A stretch of DNA of 59,843 bases. Origin: DAOQAU01 sp035354275. GTDB lineage: Bacteria > Cyanobacteriota > Vampirovibrionia > Gastranaerophilales > Gastranaerophilaceae. A program made the translations under genes and the position numbers. Below the pieces are notes generated by a model that did not search any database, was not told the origin of the DNA, and worked only from the letters and a program-made list of their open reading frames with translations. Position 1 is the stretch's first letter, and every line of letters begins with the position of its first letter. The DNA lies in assembly GCA_035354275.1 (NCBI GenBank), contig DAOQAU010000006.1:1-59843 (forward strand), given 5' to 3'. Below, piece after piece: positions 52,171 through 59,843 of the stretch.

Positions 52171-53007
52171 TTAAGAACAAATTTTGCAATCAGGATTTTT
52201 AGATAAATTTATTGTTCTAAATTTCATATTTAATCCGTCATAAGATAAAAGTTTATTTTCAAGGTTTTCTCCTAAGTTTAGAATAATTTTAACGGCTTCC
52301 ATAGCCTGAATAGAGGCGATAAGGCTTACTGTTGGACTTAAAACTCCTTTAGTGACAAAAGAGTCTTCTTGCGGCAAAATACAGTTCAGACAGGCGGTTT
52401 TTTGAGGGACAATTGTTGTTGCTTGCCCGTAAAATTCGCTTACTCCACCATGTATTAAGATTTTTCCTGTTTTAACCGCAATTTTGTTCAAAAGGAATTT
52501 TGATTGAAAACTGTCAAAGCAGTCAATAATTAAATTATACTCGCTTACAATATCATTGTAATTGTTCTCATCAAGCCTTATCGGATATGTTTTAACTTCA
52601 ATTTCAGGGTTAAATTCATTAATCCATTTTTTTGCACTTTCAACTTTGATTCCACCCAGATTATTGAATTTGTGAATATATTGGCGGTTTAAGTTTGAAA
52701 GCTCAAGGAAATCATTGTCAACAATTCCGATTTTTCCGATGCCTAAGCTTGCAAGGTTTGCAATTACGGTTGAGCCCAGTCCGCCGGCTCCACATATAAG
52801 AACTTTTGATTGAAGAAGTTTATTTTGACCTTCTAGTCCTACTTTTTCGATTATTATGTTGCGGTTGTAGCGTTGTAATTGACCGGTTTGTAAATTATAC
52901 CCCTCACCCGAATTTCTAATACTCGTACCTCGTATTGAAATTCTACCCTCTCCCGCAAGGGGCGAGGGTAAATGCGAATTATTTGTATCTTCAGAATACT
53001 TCGTCAA
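52171..53007 (-). CDS. thiF: ThiF/MoeB-family E1-like adenylyltransferase
   Basis: Activates the C-terminal glycine of a ubiquitin-like sulfur carrier by adenylation. It shows the nucleotide loop ICGAGGLGST, the following Asp of IVDNDFLELSNLNRQY, catalytic R-residues around it, and two zinc Cys pairs (CLNC, CKIC). The canonical N terminus begins near LQRYNRNI. The preceding ~40 residues come from a family B repeat (LPSPLAGEG..., RNSGEGYN). I place the start at TTG 53007, five bases after GGAGG; an ATG at 53040 without a ribosome site is the alternative. It overlaps mnmA. Confidence 0.88.
   Translation of the reverse strand: MTKYSEDTNNSHLPSPLAGEGRISIRGTSIRNSGEGYNLQTGQLQRYNRNIIIEKVGLEGQNKLLQSKVLICGAGGLGSTVIANLASLGIGKIGIVDNDFLELSNLNRQYIHKFNNLGGIKVESAKKWINEFNPEIEVKTYPIRLDENNYNDIVSEYNLIIDCFDSFQSKFLLNKIAVKTGKILIHGGVSEFYGQATTIVPQKTACLNCILPQEDSFVTKGVLSPTVSLIASIQAMEAVKIILNLGENLENKLLSYDGLNMKFRTINLSKNPDCKICS
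52897..52969. repeat. Family B repeat encoding the N terminus of the ThiF-like protein
   Basis: Composite copy: TACCCCTCACCCGAATTTCT at the left and CCCTCTCCCGCAAGGGGCGA at the right, closely matching 33333-33405 in tsaB. It gives the same peptide words (SPLAGEG, RNSGEGY). Confidence 0.85.
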
Positions 53008-54091
53008 TAATACCTCCGCCAAGCAGTACATCGCCGTCATAAAAAACTACCGATTGACCTTTGGTAAGCGATTTTTGCATTTCATCAAATTCTACTAAAA
53101 TGTTGTTGCCTTGCGGTATTAATTTCACATCAACAGGAATTTGCGCCGAGCGTACTTTTGCGGTTGCTTTTGTTTTGTTTTTTAGTTCATTGATTGATAC
53201 CCAATTTATATCAACTGCTAAAAGAGATTTTTTAAATGTTTTGTCAATTTCTCCTACTATAACCTCATTTTTTTCTTTATTGAGTTCAATTACATACAAA
53301 GGGCTCGTGTGAGCAATTCCGATTCCTTTTCTTTGCCCTATTGTAAAATTCCAAATTCCTTGGTGTTTGCCCAAAATTTTGCCGTTTTTATCGACGATAT
53401 TACCTGTTTTCGGTTTTACTTCAAGTAATTCGTTATAATCCCCATCGTAAAAGTCCTGACTGTCCGGTTTGTCGTGGACTTTTAGTCCGTTATTTTTTGC
53501 TATTTTTCTTATTTCGTCTTTTTCATAGCAGCCTAAGGGCATAATTATGTTTGCAAGCTGGTCTTGCCTTAATTTATATAAGAAATAGCTTTGATCTTTT
53601 TTGGGATTTATTCCTTTTTTAATAATATATCTTTTATTTTTTTTATCAAATTCCACTTGCGCGTAGTGTCCCGTTGCAAATTTATCGAACTCTAAGCCGG
53701 CCCGTTTTGCCAAAAAAGGCAGAACGTCAAATTTTATCAGGCTGTTGCATCTTATACAGGGATTGGGGGTTCTTCCGGATAGATATTCTTGTTTAAAATT
53801 TTCTAATACAATTTTTTCATATTCTTTTGAACAGTCAAAAGTGTAAAAAGGAATTCCGATTTTGTCAGCTATTTTTTTTGCCTCTTCAATATCTTCTTTT
53901 TCATTGGGGCTATAACAGGCGTTTTTACAGGAATTATCTGAAGAAATATCCCCTTTATATTTACCCCCGCTCCAAATCGACATGGTTACACCGATAACTT
54001 CATGTCCTTGCTCTTTTAATAAAAGTGCCGTAACCGATGAATCTACACCGCCTGACATCCCGACTAATATTTTAGAATTTTTATTCACCAT
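52991..54091 (-). CDS. mnmA: tRNA-specific 2-thiouridylase
   Basis: Thiolates U34 of Lys, Glu and Gln tRNAs. The 366-residue protein has the PP-loop GMSGGVDSSV (11-20), C112/C115 in NPCIRCN, the TGHYA motif, TIGQRKGIGI and the C-terminal barrel. The second catalytic Cys found in E. coli MnmA (ICF motif) seems to be absent: the segment reads SQDFYDGDY with Tyr215. This matches a subclass that may use an Fe-S cluster or another sulfur source. No ribosome site is present; heptanucleotide repeats separate it from thiS. Confidence 0.92.
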   Translation of the reverse strand: MVNKNSKILVGMSGGVDSSVTALLLKEQGHEVIGVTMSIWSGGKYKGDISSDNSCKNACYSPNEKEDIEEAKKIADKIGIPFYTFDCSKEYEKIVLENFKQEYLSGRTPNPCIRCNSLIKFDVLPFLAKRAGLEFDKFATGHYAQVEFDKKNKRYIIKKGINPKKDQSYFLYKLRQDQLANIIMPLGCYEKDEIRKIAKNNGLKVHDKPDSQDFYDGDYNELLEVKPKTGNIVDKNGKILGKHQGIWNFTIGQRKGIGIAHTSPLYVIELNKEKNEVIVGEIDKTFKKSLLAVDINWVSINELKNKTKATAKVRSAQIPVDVKLIPQGNNILVEFDEMQKSLTKGQSVVFYDGDVLLGGGIIDEVF

Positions 54092-54136
54092 TCACTATTT
54101 ACCATTTACTATTTACTATTTACTATTTACTATTTA
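54091..54136. repeat. Heptanucleotide tandem repeat between thiS and mnmA
   Basis: About five copies of ATTTACT (some imperfect) fill the 42 bp between the two genes and the space where the mnmA ribosome site should be. Confidence 0.85.
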
Positions 54137-54343
54137 TCCTCCACCGAAAAATCCGACAATTTCTATACTGTCATTTTCTTTTATAGGTGTTGTAGAATAA
54201 ATTTCCTTAGGAACAATGGTTAAATTTTGCTCCACAACAAACATATTACCGCTTACTTGACGTTCTTTTATAAGCTCTTCTATCGTAGAAGAGTTTTTAA
54301 GCACAATGTCTTTGCCGTTAATTTTTAAATTAATTTCTGTCAT
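54134..54343 (-). CDS. thiS: ThiS-like sulfur carrier protein
   Basis: A 69-residue beta-grasp protein ending in GFFGGG; the terminal Gly-Gly would be adenylated by the ThiF-like protein and thiocarboxylated. It resembles ThiS of thiazole synthesis, but no thiG or thiH is near; the neighbours are mnmA and thiF. AGGAC precedes the ATG. It may serve thiamine, tRNA thiolation or both. Confidence 0.87.
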   Translation of the reverse strand: MTEINLKINGKDIVLKNSSTIEELIKERQVSGNMFVVEQNLTIVPKEIYSTTPIKENDSIEIVGFFGGG

Positions 54344-54364
54344 TTTGTCCTCAAAACAATATAT

Positions 54365-54395
54365 AAACAGATAATCTCATAGAAATTATCTGTTT
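54365..54395 (-). terminator. Probable terminator of the LuxR-type gene
   Basis: An 11-bp stem AAACAGATAAT / ATTATCTGTTT with a 9-base loop, 16 bp after the stop of the HTH gene and before thiS. The U-run on the minus strand is weak. Confidence 0.5.
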
Positions 54396-54410
54396 TCAAG
54401 GACAAATTTT

Positions 54411-54641
54411 TTAAACCAAACCTTCTCTGATGGCTTTTACTGCAGCTTGAACCCTGTCATCAACGGACATCTTTTGCAATATTGAGCAAACATGAGCTTT
54501 TGCGGTGTGAACACTGACTATTAATTCTTTTGCTATCTCAGTATTGCTTTTGCCCTTGACGATAAGTTCCAAAACCTCAATTTCTCTTTGGGTTAATGGT
54601 TTATTGTTTTGGTCGGTAAAATCAATTTCCCAGTTATTCAT
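54411..54641 (-). CDS. Stand-alone LuxR-type HTH regulator
   Basis: A 76-residue protein consisting of only the LuxR/GerE DNA-binding domain: PLTQREIEVLELIVKGKSNTEIAKEL and then VHTAKAHVCSILQKM. There is no receiver or sensor domain, as in GerE-like regulators. Targets are unknown; a hairpin separates it from thiS. The 376-bp gap upstream (54642-55017) is very AT-rich, holds no gene that I can see, and probably contains promoters for both sides. Confidence 0.88.
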   Translation of the reverse strand: MNNWEIDFTDQNNKPLTQREIEVLELIVKGKSNTEIAKELIVSVHTAKAHVCSILQKMSVDDRVQAAVKAIREGLV

Positions 54642-55017
54642 AGCACAATTCCTGAAGTTTATTCCATACTTTGTTATTCTAAATTAAAAGGGAGACAATA
54701 AAATGAACATATTTTCCGTTTTTAGATATTGAATGAAGGCATAATTTTTAAAATATAAATTTTTCTATCGGCACGTTTATGAAAAAACTTTATATATTGT
54801 ATATATTATTTATTTAACATGTTATCTATCGATTAAAAAATGTAAAACTCATAAAGGCTATATATAAAGAGATTAAGCCTGTTTTTTTGTGCTTTAAAAA
54901 TAAGAGGTATTTGTAAAGAAATGTAACATATTTTGGTTAAATGAGGTGCTTTAAGCAATTCATTAAAAGTTATATACTTTATATATTTACGAGAGTAAAC
55001 AACACGAGGAAAAAAAC

Positions 55018-55689
55018 ATGGGCTTTTTATTATTTGCAGTAAGAAAATTATTTCTTAGAAGAAAAAGTAATGACCTTAGCTTTAGATCCATAATGCTATC
55101 TCAGAAAAAGCAAGAGATTACTGAACAAATAAATTCGGTAATGCAGGGTATTTCTCAGGCAAAAAGTGCCGCTGCTTTCACAGCCGGTCAAATGCAAAGC
55201 ATTTTTGCAAAACAACAAAATTCAGAAATGAGTTCTATTTTTGAAGACTTTAATGCTAACAGTAAAAAGCATGAGTTTTATGAAGCGTTTAACGGTCTTA
55301 CGGATCAGAAAGAAAAAACTGCTTGGTTAAAAGAACATCAAACTGCCTTGACTGATTTAGGATGGAGCTCCAGTGATAATAATCTGGATGCTTGGGAAAA
55401 GGTTAAAGCTGAACTTAGCGAAACAGATAATACAAGAATGACTGCGTTACAACAAGCACAAATGGAACAAAACACTAAAATTGCGATGGCAACACAACTT
55501 ACAAACAATGTTTTTGAATCAATGTCTAACGCATCACTTCCTTATCTGAACGCAGAGGATTCAAGAATAAGTTTAGAAATGGCTAATATCGAATCACAAT
55601 TGAAAGCTGTAAACGGTGAACTCGAAGGAGTTGAAAAAGCAGAAACAGAGGCAGCAAAAAGTGAAGCTCCTAAATTCGGTTTAGGCTAA
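55018..55689 (+). CDS. Orphan helical protein, weakly related to the 6545 gene product
   Basis: A 223-residue, Gln/Ala/Glu-rich helical protein with no clear signal peptide (N terminus MGFLLFAVRKLFLRRKSNDL). The N terminus lines up with the MGMSASQARLLTITSRMSDL block of the 6545 product by position of Gly, Arg, Leu, Ser and Asp. It has a strong terminator after it and ACGAGGA 8 bases before the ATG. Function is unknown. Confidence 0.65.
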   Translation: MGFLLFAVRKLFLRRKSNDLSFRSIMLSQKKQEITEQINSVMQGISQAKSAAAFTAGQMQSIFAKQQNSEMSSIFEDFNANSKKHEFYEAFNGLTDQKEKTAWLKEHQTALTDLGWSSSDNNLDAWEKVKAELSETDNTRMTALQQAQMEQNTKIAMATQLTNNVFESMSNASLPYLNAEDSRISLEMANIESQLKAVNGELEGVEKAETEAAKSEAPKFGLG

Positions 55690-55713
55690 GATAAATAAAT
55701 TAAACAAATAATA

Positions 55714-55747
55714 AAAAGAGCCCTTTGCAAAAGCAAAGGGCTCTTTT
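55714..55747. terminator. Bidirectional intrinsic terminator
   Basis: A perfect 15-bp stem AAAAGAGCCCTTTGC / complement with an AAAA loop between the convergent orphan and ferredoxin genes. Confidence 0.85.
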
Positions 55748-55760
55748 TTGATTAAAACAT

Positions 55761-55946
55761 TTAGTATTCATCTATTTTTATTGCATTCACGGGGCAGGCA
55801 AGTGCTGCGTCAATGCAATCATCTTCGTTGCCGTCAACAAATTCGGGGTTTACGGTTGCAAAATTATTGCGGATTTCAAATACTTCGGGGTTAATTGCAG
55901 AGCATGCTCCGCAGCCGGTACATCTGTTTGTGATTGTTACTAGCAT
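55761..55946 (-). CDS. Single-cluster [4Fe-4S] ferredoxin
   Basis: A 61-residue ferredoxin. CTGCGAC near the start and ACPVNAI near the end give the CxxCxxC...CP set for one [4Fe-4S] cluster; an extra Cys lies in DDCIDAA. The acidic surface and length fit single-cluster ferredoxins of anaerobes. It is a small electron carrier whose partner enzyme is not in the window. AGGAGAAAG precedes the ATG. Confidence 0.92.
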   Translation of the reverse strand: MLVTITNRCTGCGACSAINPEVFEIRNNFATVNPEFVDGNEDDCIDAALACPVNAIKIDEY

Positions 55947-56110
55947 ATACTTTCTCCTAAATCTCTACATTTATTATCTTCACACATTTTGTGAAAATAA
56001 AAATTATCTTAATCGGCAATTCAATATAGCCGAAATGCTTATAATTTCCTCTAAATATATGGTTGATTTTAATGAAAATAACCTTAAAATACAAAAAAAG
56101 GAGATTTATT

Positions 56111-56674
56111 ATGTCTTATAAAAATTTAAATGCAAATTCTTTGCTTACAGGAATTTATGCCGGATTAACAAATACTTATTCTATACTTGCGCAATCAAAT
56201 CCTAACGGTGTTACTTTAGACAGTATTTCAAAGTCTTATTCAAATACTTCAAACGGATATTCAATAAATCCTTCTTTTGCCTCATATTTGCAGACAAATT
56301 TTTCCACTCTGGATAAAGATAAAGACGGAATTTTAAGTTCATCTGAGTTTAGTAATTTTACAAATCAGCTTTCTACGCAGGGGTTAACGCAGGCGCAGTT
56401 GACTCAATTAGGTACCGCAACCGGACTTTCATCTGAAGCTTTATCTGAAGTTTTATCACACTTTGCTCAAGTTGATGCAAACAAAGACGGGAAAGTTACT
56501 TCGGCAGAAATTTCTTCTTATCAGGTAACAAGTGCAAAAGAAAAGAAAATGGAAGAATTTACAAATCGTTCTGCGGGTAATATGTCAGTATTTTACGGCG
56601 ATGACAGTGCTTCTGCAGCAGATTCATCAAGTTTATTGGATTACAGATACATGTCAGACGACGAAACCACTTAG
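56111..56674 (+). CDS. EF-hand protein with two Ca2+-binding loops
   Basis: A 187-residue protein. Loop 1 is at 68-79 (DKDKDGILSSSE) and loop 2 at 122-133 (DANKDGKVTSAE), both with the canonical D-x-D/N-x-D-G and final Glu. The rest is Ser/Thr/Asn-rich with no signal peptide I can identify. The start at 56111 has AAGGAG 8 bases upstream. EF-hand proteins are uncommon in bacteria; it may act as a Ca2+ buffer or sensor. Confidence 0.88.
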   Translation: MSYKNLNANSLLTGIYAGLTNTYSILAQSNPNGVTLDSISKSYSNTSNGYSINPSFASYLQTNFSTLDKDKDGILSSSEFSNFTNQLSTQGLTQAQLTQLGTATGLSSEALSEVLSHFAQVDANKDGKVTSAEISSYQVTSAKEKKMEEFTNRSAGNMSVFYGDDSASAADSSSLLDYRYMSDDETT

Positions 56675-56701
56675 GGCATGTTGGCACAAATATTGCAGAA
56701 A

Positions 56702-56831
56702 CGTCATGCTGAACTTGTCTTCTCTTCTTGTTTCCGAACATAGTGAGGATTACAAGGGAGAGTATCGGAACGATGTATCAGCATCTTATAATTGAACAAT
56801 CTTGAGACCTTGAAACGAGTTCAGGGTGACG
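56702..56831. repeat. 130-bp MITE-like element with 14-bp terminal inverted repeats
   Basis: CGTCATGCTGAACT at the left and AGTTCAGGGTGACG at the right are inverted copies with two mismatches. The interior has no coding sequence. It fills the gap between the EF-hand gene and the second MlaE-like permease. Confidence 0.75.
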
Positions 56832-56860
56832 TGTTAGTTTTTTGTGTCGAATCGCCCTAA

Positions 56861-57592
56861 TTAAAGATAGAAAACCAAATTTATCATAAAATCGGCAATC
56901 AACATGTAGATTGTTGATTTTATTGCAGCTTGTGTTGTTGAAATTCCTACATCTTTAGCACCGCCTTGTGTTGTATAGCCTTGCGTAGCGCAAACAAGCG
57001 CGATTAAAATGCCAAAAACAAAAGCTTTAAAAAGGCTGATATAAACATCTCTCATTTGAAGCCAAAGCCAAACAGAATTTATATATCTGTTGGGGTGAAG
57101 ATTTATAGTGAAAAAACACACAAACATTCCGCCTACGATTCCGATTAATTCTGCAATCAAAACTACCATTGGAACTGTAATTCCCGCAGAAATTAATCTC
57201 GGAGTGAAATAGTATCCCACAGGGTCAACTTTTAAGGTTTTTATGGCATCAACTTGAGATGTAACCTGCATATTTGCTATTTCTGCGCTAATAGCTGTTC
57301 CTGCACGCGCACCTATGGCAAGTGCCGCAAATCCGGGGGCAATTTCGCGTAAGATAACTATAGTCAAAGTCCCGCCGATGTATGTTTCAGCCCCTGACAT
57401 TAAAAATTGTTTTGATACTTGAATGGCTATTACGGCGGCGGCAATAAAAACAATTATTATTGAAATAGGCAGGGAATCGTAGCTTATTGCAGCTGCTTGA
57501 GAAATCATGGTTGAAAAGCGCATTTGTTTTGAAAACAAATACTTTATGCTGGTTATTAAATTTTGAACACATAGTCCGAAAAAACTAATCAT
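56861..57592 (-). CDS. MlaE-like lipid ABC transporter permease (copy 2)
   Basis: A 243-residue permease of the MlaE family with about five helices: IVILREIAPGFAALAIGARAGTAISAE, ANMQVTSQVDAIKTLKVDPVGYY and TQGYTTQGGAKDVGISTTQAAIKS. It is clearly homologous to the 42898 copy but far from it in sequence. No MlaF or MlaD gene adjoins it; it overlaps ilvE by 8 bp. It may share the ATPase of the main operon or have one elsewhere. Confidence 0.92.
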   Translation of the reverse strand: MISFFGLCVQNLITSIKYLFSKQMRFSTMISQAAAISYDSLPISIIIVFIAAAVIAIQVSKQFLMSGAETYIGGTLTIVILREIAPGFAALAIGARAGTAISAEIANMQVTSQVDAIKTLKVDPVGYYFTPRLISAGITVPMVVLIAELIGIVGGMFVCFFTINLHPNRYINSVWLWLQMRDVYISLFKAFVFGILIALVCATQGYTTQGGAKDVGISTTQAAIKSTIYMLIADFMINLVFYL

Positions 57593-58502
57593 AAATAGGC
57601 ATACACCATTTTTTATATTCTTTTACTTTTCCGCATACAACATCAAAATAGAGTTTCTGCAGCTCAGAAGAAATTGTTCCTACTTTTCCGTCTCCGAGTT
57701 GTCTGTTATCAATAGAAACGATAGGGCTTACCTGTGCACCTGTTCCGCAGTAGAAAGCTTCGTCGGCAAGGTAAAGTTCGGTCCTGTCGATTGTTCTTTC
57801 TTCTATTTCAAGCTTCATAACCTCTTTTGCTATTTGTATAACAGTATTTCTGGTTATTCCTTGTAAAATATTATCAGTAGTGCTTGTTGTAACAAGTTTT
57901 TTGCCGAATACCAAAAACAGATTCATTGCAGAGCCTTCTGTTACTTCACCGGTTTCTGAAAGTGCTATAGCATCGTCAAAGCCTGCAAGTTTTGAGTCGC
58001 TTGAAATAAGTGAGGCATTAGCATAAGCACCGCCGATTTTGGCTCTTGGCGGAAGTGCATTGTCGCTGTTTCTGCGCCAATTTGAAACACAAACTTTTAA
58101 GCCTTTTGTTGTATCTATGTAATCTTCCATAGGGACGGTGAAAATAAGCAGTGAATCAGGATTATTAAGCAAAGATGTTCCTATTCTCTGTGCCGATTTA
58201 TAAAGAGTCGGACGAATATAGATATTTTGCCTGTATCCGTTTTTGTTTAAAAGTTTTTTTGTTATTTCACAAAGTTCTTGGACACTATTTTCGACTTTCA
58301 TGTGCATAATTTTTGCACTTTGATTAAGCCTTTCAAAATGCTCGGGCACTCTGAAGGCATAAAGCTGGTTTTCTTTTTCGTTGTAATAAGCTCTTATACC
58401 TTCAAAAATTGATGTTCCGTACAAAAATCCGTGAGTCATAACAGGAATACATGCTTTTTCTTTTTCTACGTATTGCCCGTTCATATAAACAAAATCATTC
58501 AT
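57585..58502 (-). CDS. ilvE: Branched-chain amino acid aminotransferase
   Basis: A class IV PLP aminotransferase making Leu, Ile and Val. The 305-residue protein has HGFLYGTSIFEGIRAY, the PLP Lys in RAKIGGAYANA and the phosphate-binding ETGEVTEGSAMNLF, plus GITRNTVIQIA. The start at 58502 is chosen over 58535 because AAGGAGAAG lies 4 bases upstream. It precedes the permease in a coupled pair. Confidence 0.94.
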   Translation of the reverse strand: MNDFVYMNGQYVEKEKACIPVMTHGFLYGTSIFEGIRAYYNEKENQLYAFRVPEHFERLNQSAKIMHMKVENSVQELCEITKKLLNKNGYRQNIYIRPTLYKSAQRIGTSLLNNPDSLLIFTVPMEDYIDTTKGLKVCVSNWRRNSDNALPPRAKIGGAYANASLISSDSKLAGFDDAIALSETGEVTEGSAMNLFLVFGKKLVTTSTTDNILQGITRNTVIQIAKEVMKLEIEERTIDRTELYLADEAFYCGTGAQVSPIVSIDNRQLGDGKVGTISSELQKLYFDVVCGKVKEYKKWCMPIYD

Positions 58503-58636
58503 AAATCTTCTCCTTACCTTATATAAATATCTCATAAATTTTTTATATTTGATATAGAAATATTTATTATTATTACATTTTTTAATTTTTTGTGGAAATT
58601 ATCTTGACTTTTTAATAAAATTTTATTGAGGATGTT

Positions 58637-59843
58637 ATGGAATTGATTTTAAATTTACTTTATTTTTATGTTGCTGTGTATTCGGTTTACTTTTTTGTGG
58701 CGTCAATTAAAAATCTAAGCGATAAAAAATTTGCCATACAGCAAAAATACTCAGGTATTAACGCTCAAAGCGAGCTTTGTGTAATTGTTTATTCTCACAA
58801 TAATGAAATTACCCTTCAAAATCTTGTTAAACAGCTCAAATCTCAGGATTATCCGATTGACAAATTTTCTGTATATGTGATTTTGGATAATTGTTCTGAT
58901 AATTCAGAAAAACTTTTTATAAATGAAAGCTTTATAAAAGTTTTTAATATTGCAGACCAAGACACTGTGGGAAAAGATCAGGCAATTTCAATTTTACTTG
59001 AAAAACTTTCAACAGTTCAAAATTTTAATGCATACGTTTTTCTTGATGCAAGTCGTTATATTGATGAACATTTTTTAAGCAGCGTAAACGCATCATTAAC
59101 CGATGAGCCGGTTGTAAGCGGGTCAACTGTTTTGGTTAGTGAATATCCTTCATTTAAAGATAAAGTTAAGATTTCTTTTCACAAGTATTATACTAATTTT
59201 ATTCAAAAAAGCCGTTCTATATTGGGACTTGCATCAATAATCGATTCGGATATTTTGATTATGAGGCAGGAAATTATAGAAAAAATCGGTTGTGTTGATT
59301 TTCAAAGTATTAATTCGGAACTTAAATATAGCCTGCTTTTATCTAAAGTCGGTTTGCCTTGTTCGTTTAACCCGAATATAAAAACTTATATCGGTGTTGA
59401 AGATTTTAATTTGAGGATTCCTTCTATCAGTGCAAGGCTGAATCTTTTTAAAAATTGTTTTACACAGCTTTGGACCAAAAATTTTGTTTTTATAGAACAT
59501 GTTTTTTCTCTTTTGACACCTAATGTTTTATTGTTGACTTTTATATATTTGTACTTGCTTAAACATTCCTTTAAATATTATTTTATAGTTGATTTTTCTG
59601 TTGTTTTGCTTTCATTTATAATGCTTATTTTGGGCTTTTCTCTAAGCTTAATTAATTCAAAACTAAATAGGGAAGAGATGTTATACCTGTTTCTTTATCC
59701 GTTTTACTCTCTGGGACACATTATAAAGAATTTAAAACTTGTAAAGCGGATTAAAAGTAAAATAACAGGCAAAGATGAAGTTTTTGTAAACACAGAAAAG
59801 CTTGTTACCGATGTTCTTGTGACAGACGGGAAAAGCAATATCT
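58637..59843 (+). CDS. Membrane glycosyltransferase family 2 (partial at window end)
   Basis: The frame is open from the ATG at 58637 (GAGG 5 bases upstream) to the end of the window, about 402 codons. The product has an N-terminal membrane helix, a GT2 core (VIVYSHNNEITLQNLVKQLK, VILDNCSDNS as the DxD-like nucleotide region, YVFLDASRYID) and at least two C-terminal helices from ~290 on, as in cellulose or hyaluronan synthase-like enzymes. It probably makes a surface polysaccharide; substrate unknown. The C terminus is cut off. Confidence 0.85.
   Translation, partial: MELILNLLYFYVAVYSVYFFVASIKNLSDKKFAIQQKYSGINAQSELCVIVYSHNNEITLQNLVKQLKSQDYPIDKFSVYVILDNCSDNSEKLFINESFIKVFNIADQDTVGKDQAISILLEKLSTVQNFNAYVFLDASRYIDEHFLSSVNASLTDEPVVSGSTVLVSEYPSFKDKVKISFHKYYTNFIQKSRSILGLASIIDSDILIMRQEIIEKIGCVDFQSINSELKYSLLLSKVGLPCSFNPNIKTYIGVEDFNLRIPSISARLNLFKNCFTQLWTKNFVFIEHVFSLLTPNVLLLTFIYLYLLKHSFKYYFIVDFSVVLLSFIMLILGFSLSLINSKLNREEMLYLFLYPFYSLGHIIKNLKLVKRIKSKITGKDEVFVNTEKLVTDVLVTDGKSNI

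Overview
The window comes from a low-GC, double-membraned (Gram-negative) bacterium. An LPS kinase (lpxK), an Mla-type lipid transporter, many TPR and c-di-GMP proteins, a VKOR-thioredoxin fusion of the kind common in the cyanobacterial lineage, and several lineage-specific small proteins suggest a non-photosynthetic relative of Cyanobacteria (Melainabacteria/Gastranaerophilales). That placement is inference; no rRNA gene is present. The window is mostly chromosomal housekeeping DNA. I see no tRNA, CRISPR array or prophage.

Layout. 1-6.4 kb: end of fusA, a LysM membrane protein, a TPR protein, dxr, a secreted protein, a 79-aa orphan and maf. 6.5-13.6 kb: an orphan coiled-coil protein, the gmd-fcl-TPP-enzyme sugar operon, a DedA protein, an iron alcohol dehydrogenase and a small Cys-rich membrane protein. 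13.8-17.6 kb: TPR protein, GAF-GGDEF diguanylate cyclase, prs. 17.7-21.5 kb: SIMPL protein, small membrane protein, ligA and a toxin-antitoxin pair on one strand. 21.7-31.9 kb: membrane orphan, speB, a 49-aa gene, thiC, an HD-GYP response regulator, cdd, a pilin-like protein, a sensorless histidine kinase with a REC-GGDEF*-REC partner, and small orphans. 32.5-38.1 kb: tsaE-tsaB, a methyltransferase, aspS and a second toxin-antitoxin pair. 38.1-46.8 kb: ribF, nth, lpxK, an mlaEFD-like operon, a phosphatase-like gene behind a tetranucleotide repeat, queH and VKOR-DsbA. 46.9-54.6 kb: hom-thrC, a GH13-like enzyme, a repeat-bearing orphan, thiF-mnmA-thiS and a stand-alone LuxR HTH. 55-59.8 kb: orphan, ferredoxin, EF-hand protein, a second MlaE-like permease, ilvE and the start of a family 2 glycosyltransferase.

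The most striking signal is a family of GC-rich palindromic repeats (core CCCTCTCCCGCAAGGGGCGAGGG) that lies between genes and also inside reading frames without breaking them: ligA, tsaE, tsaB and the N terminus of a ThiF-like gene. In tsaB the insertion is about 211 residues long and carries a complete DUF559 endonuclease-like domain flanked by repeat copies; removing it leaves a TsaB of normal length. This looks like a nuclease-associated mobile repeat that tolerates, or is selected for, in-frame insertion into essential genes.

Other leads are an (AAAC)7 tract that may phase-vary a phosphatase-like gene, a thiS-mnmA-thiF cluster resembling a ubiquitin-like sulfur relay for tRNA thiolation, perfect palindromes inside three more genes, a block of nested hairpins at 13.6 kb, heptanucleotide microsatellites, a probably leaderless toxin gene, and a TPP enzyme in the GDP-fucose operon.
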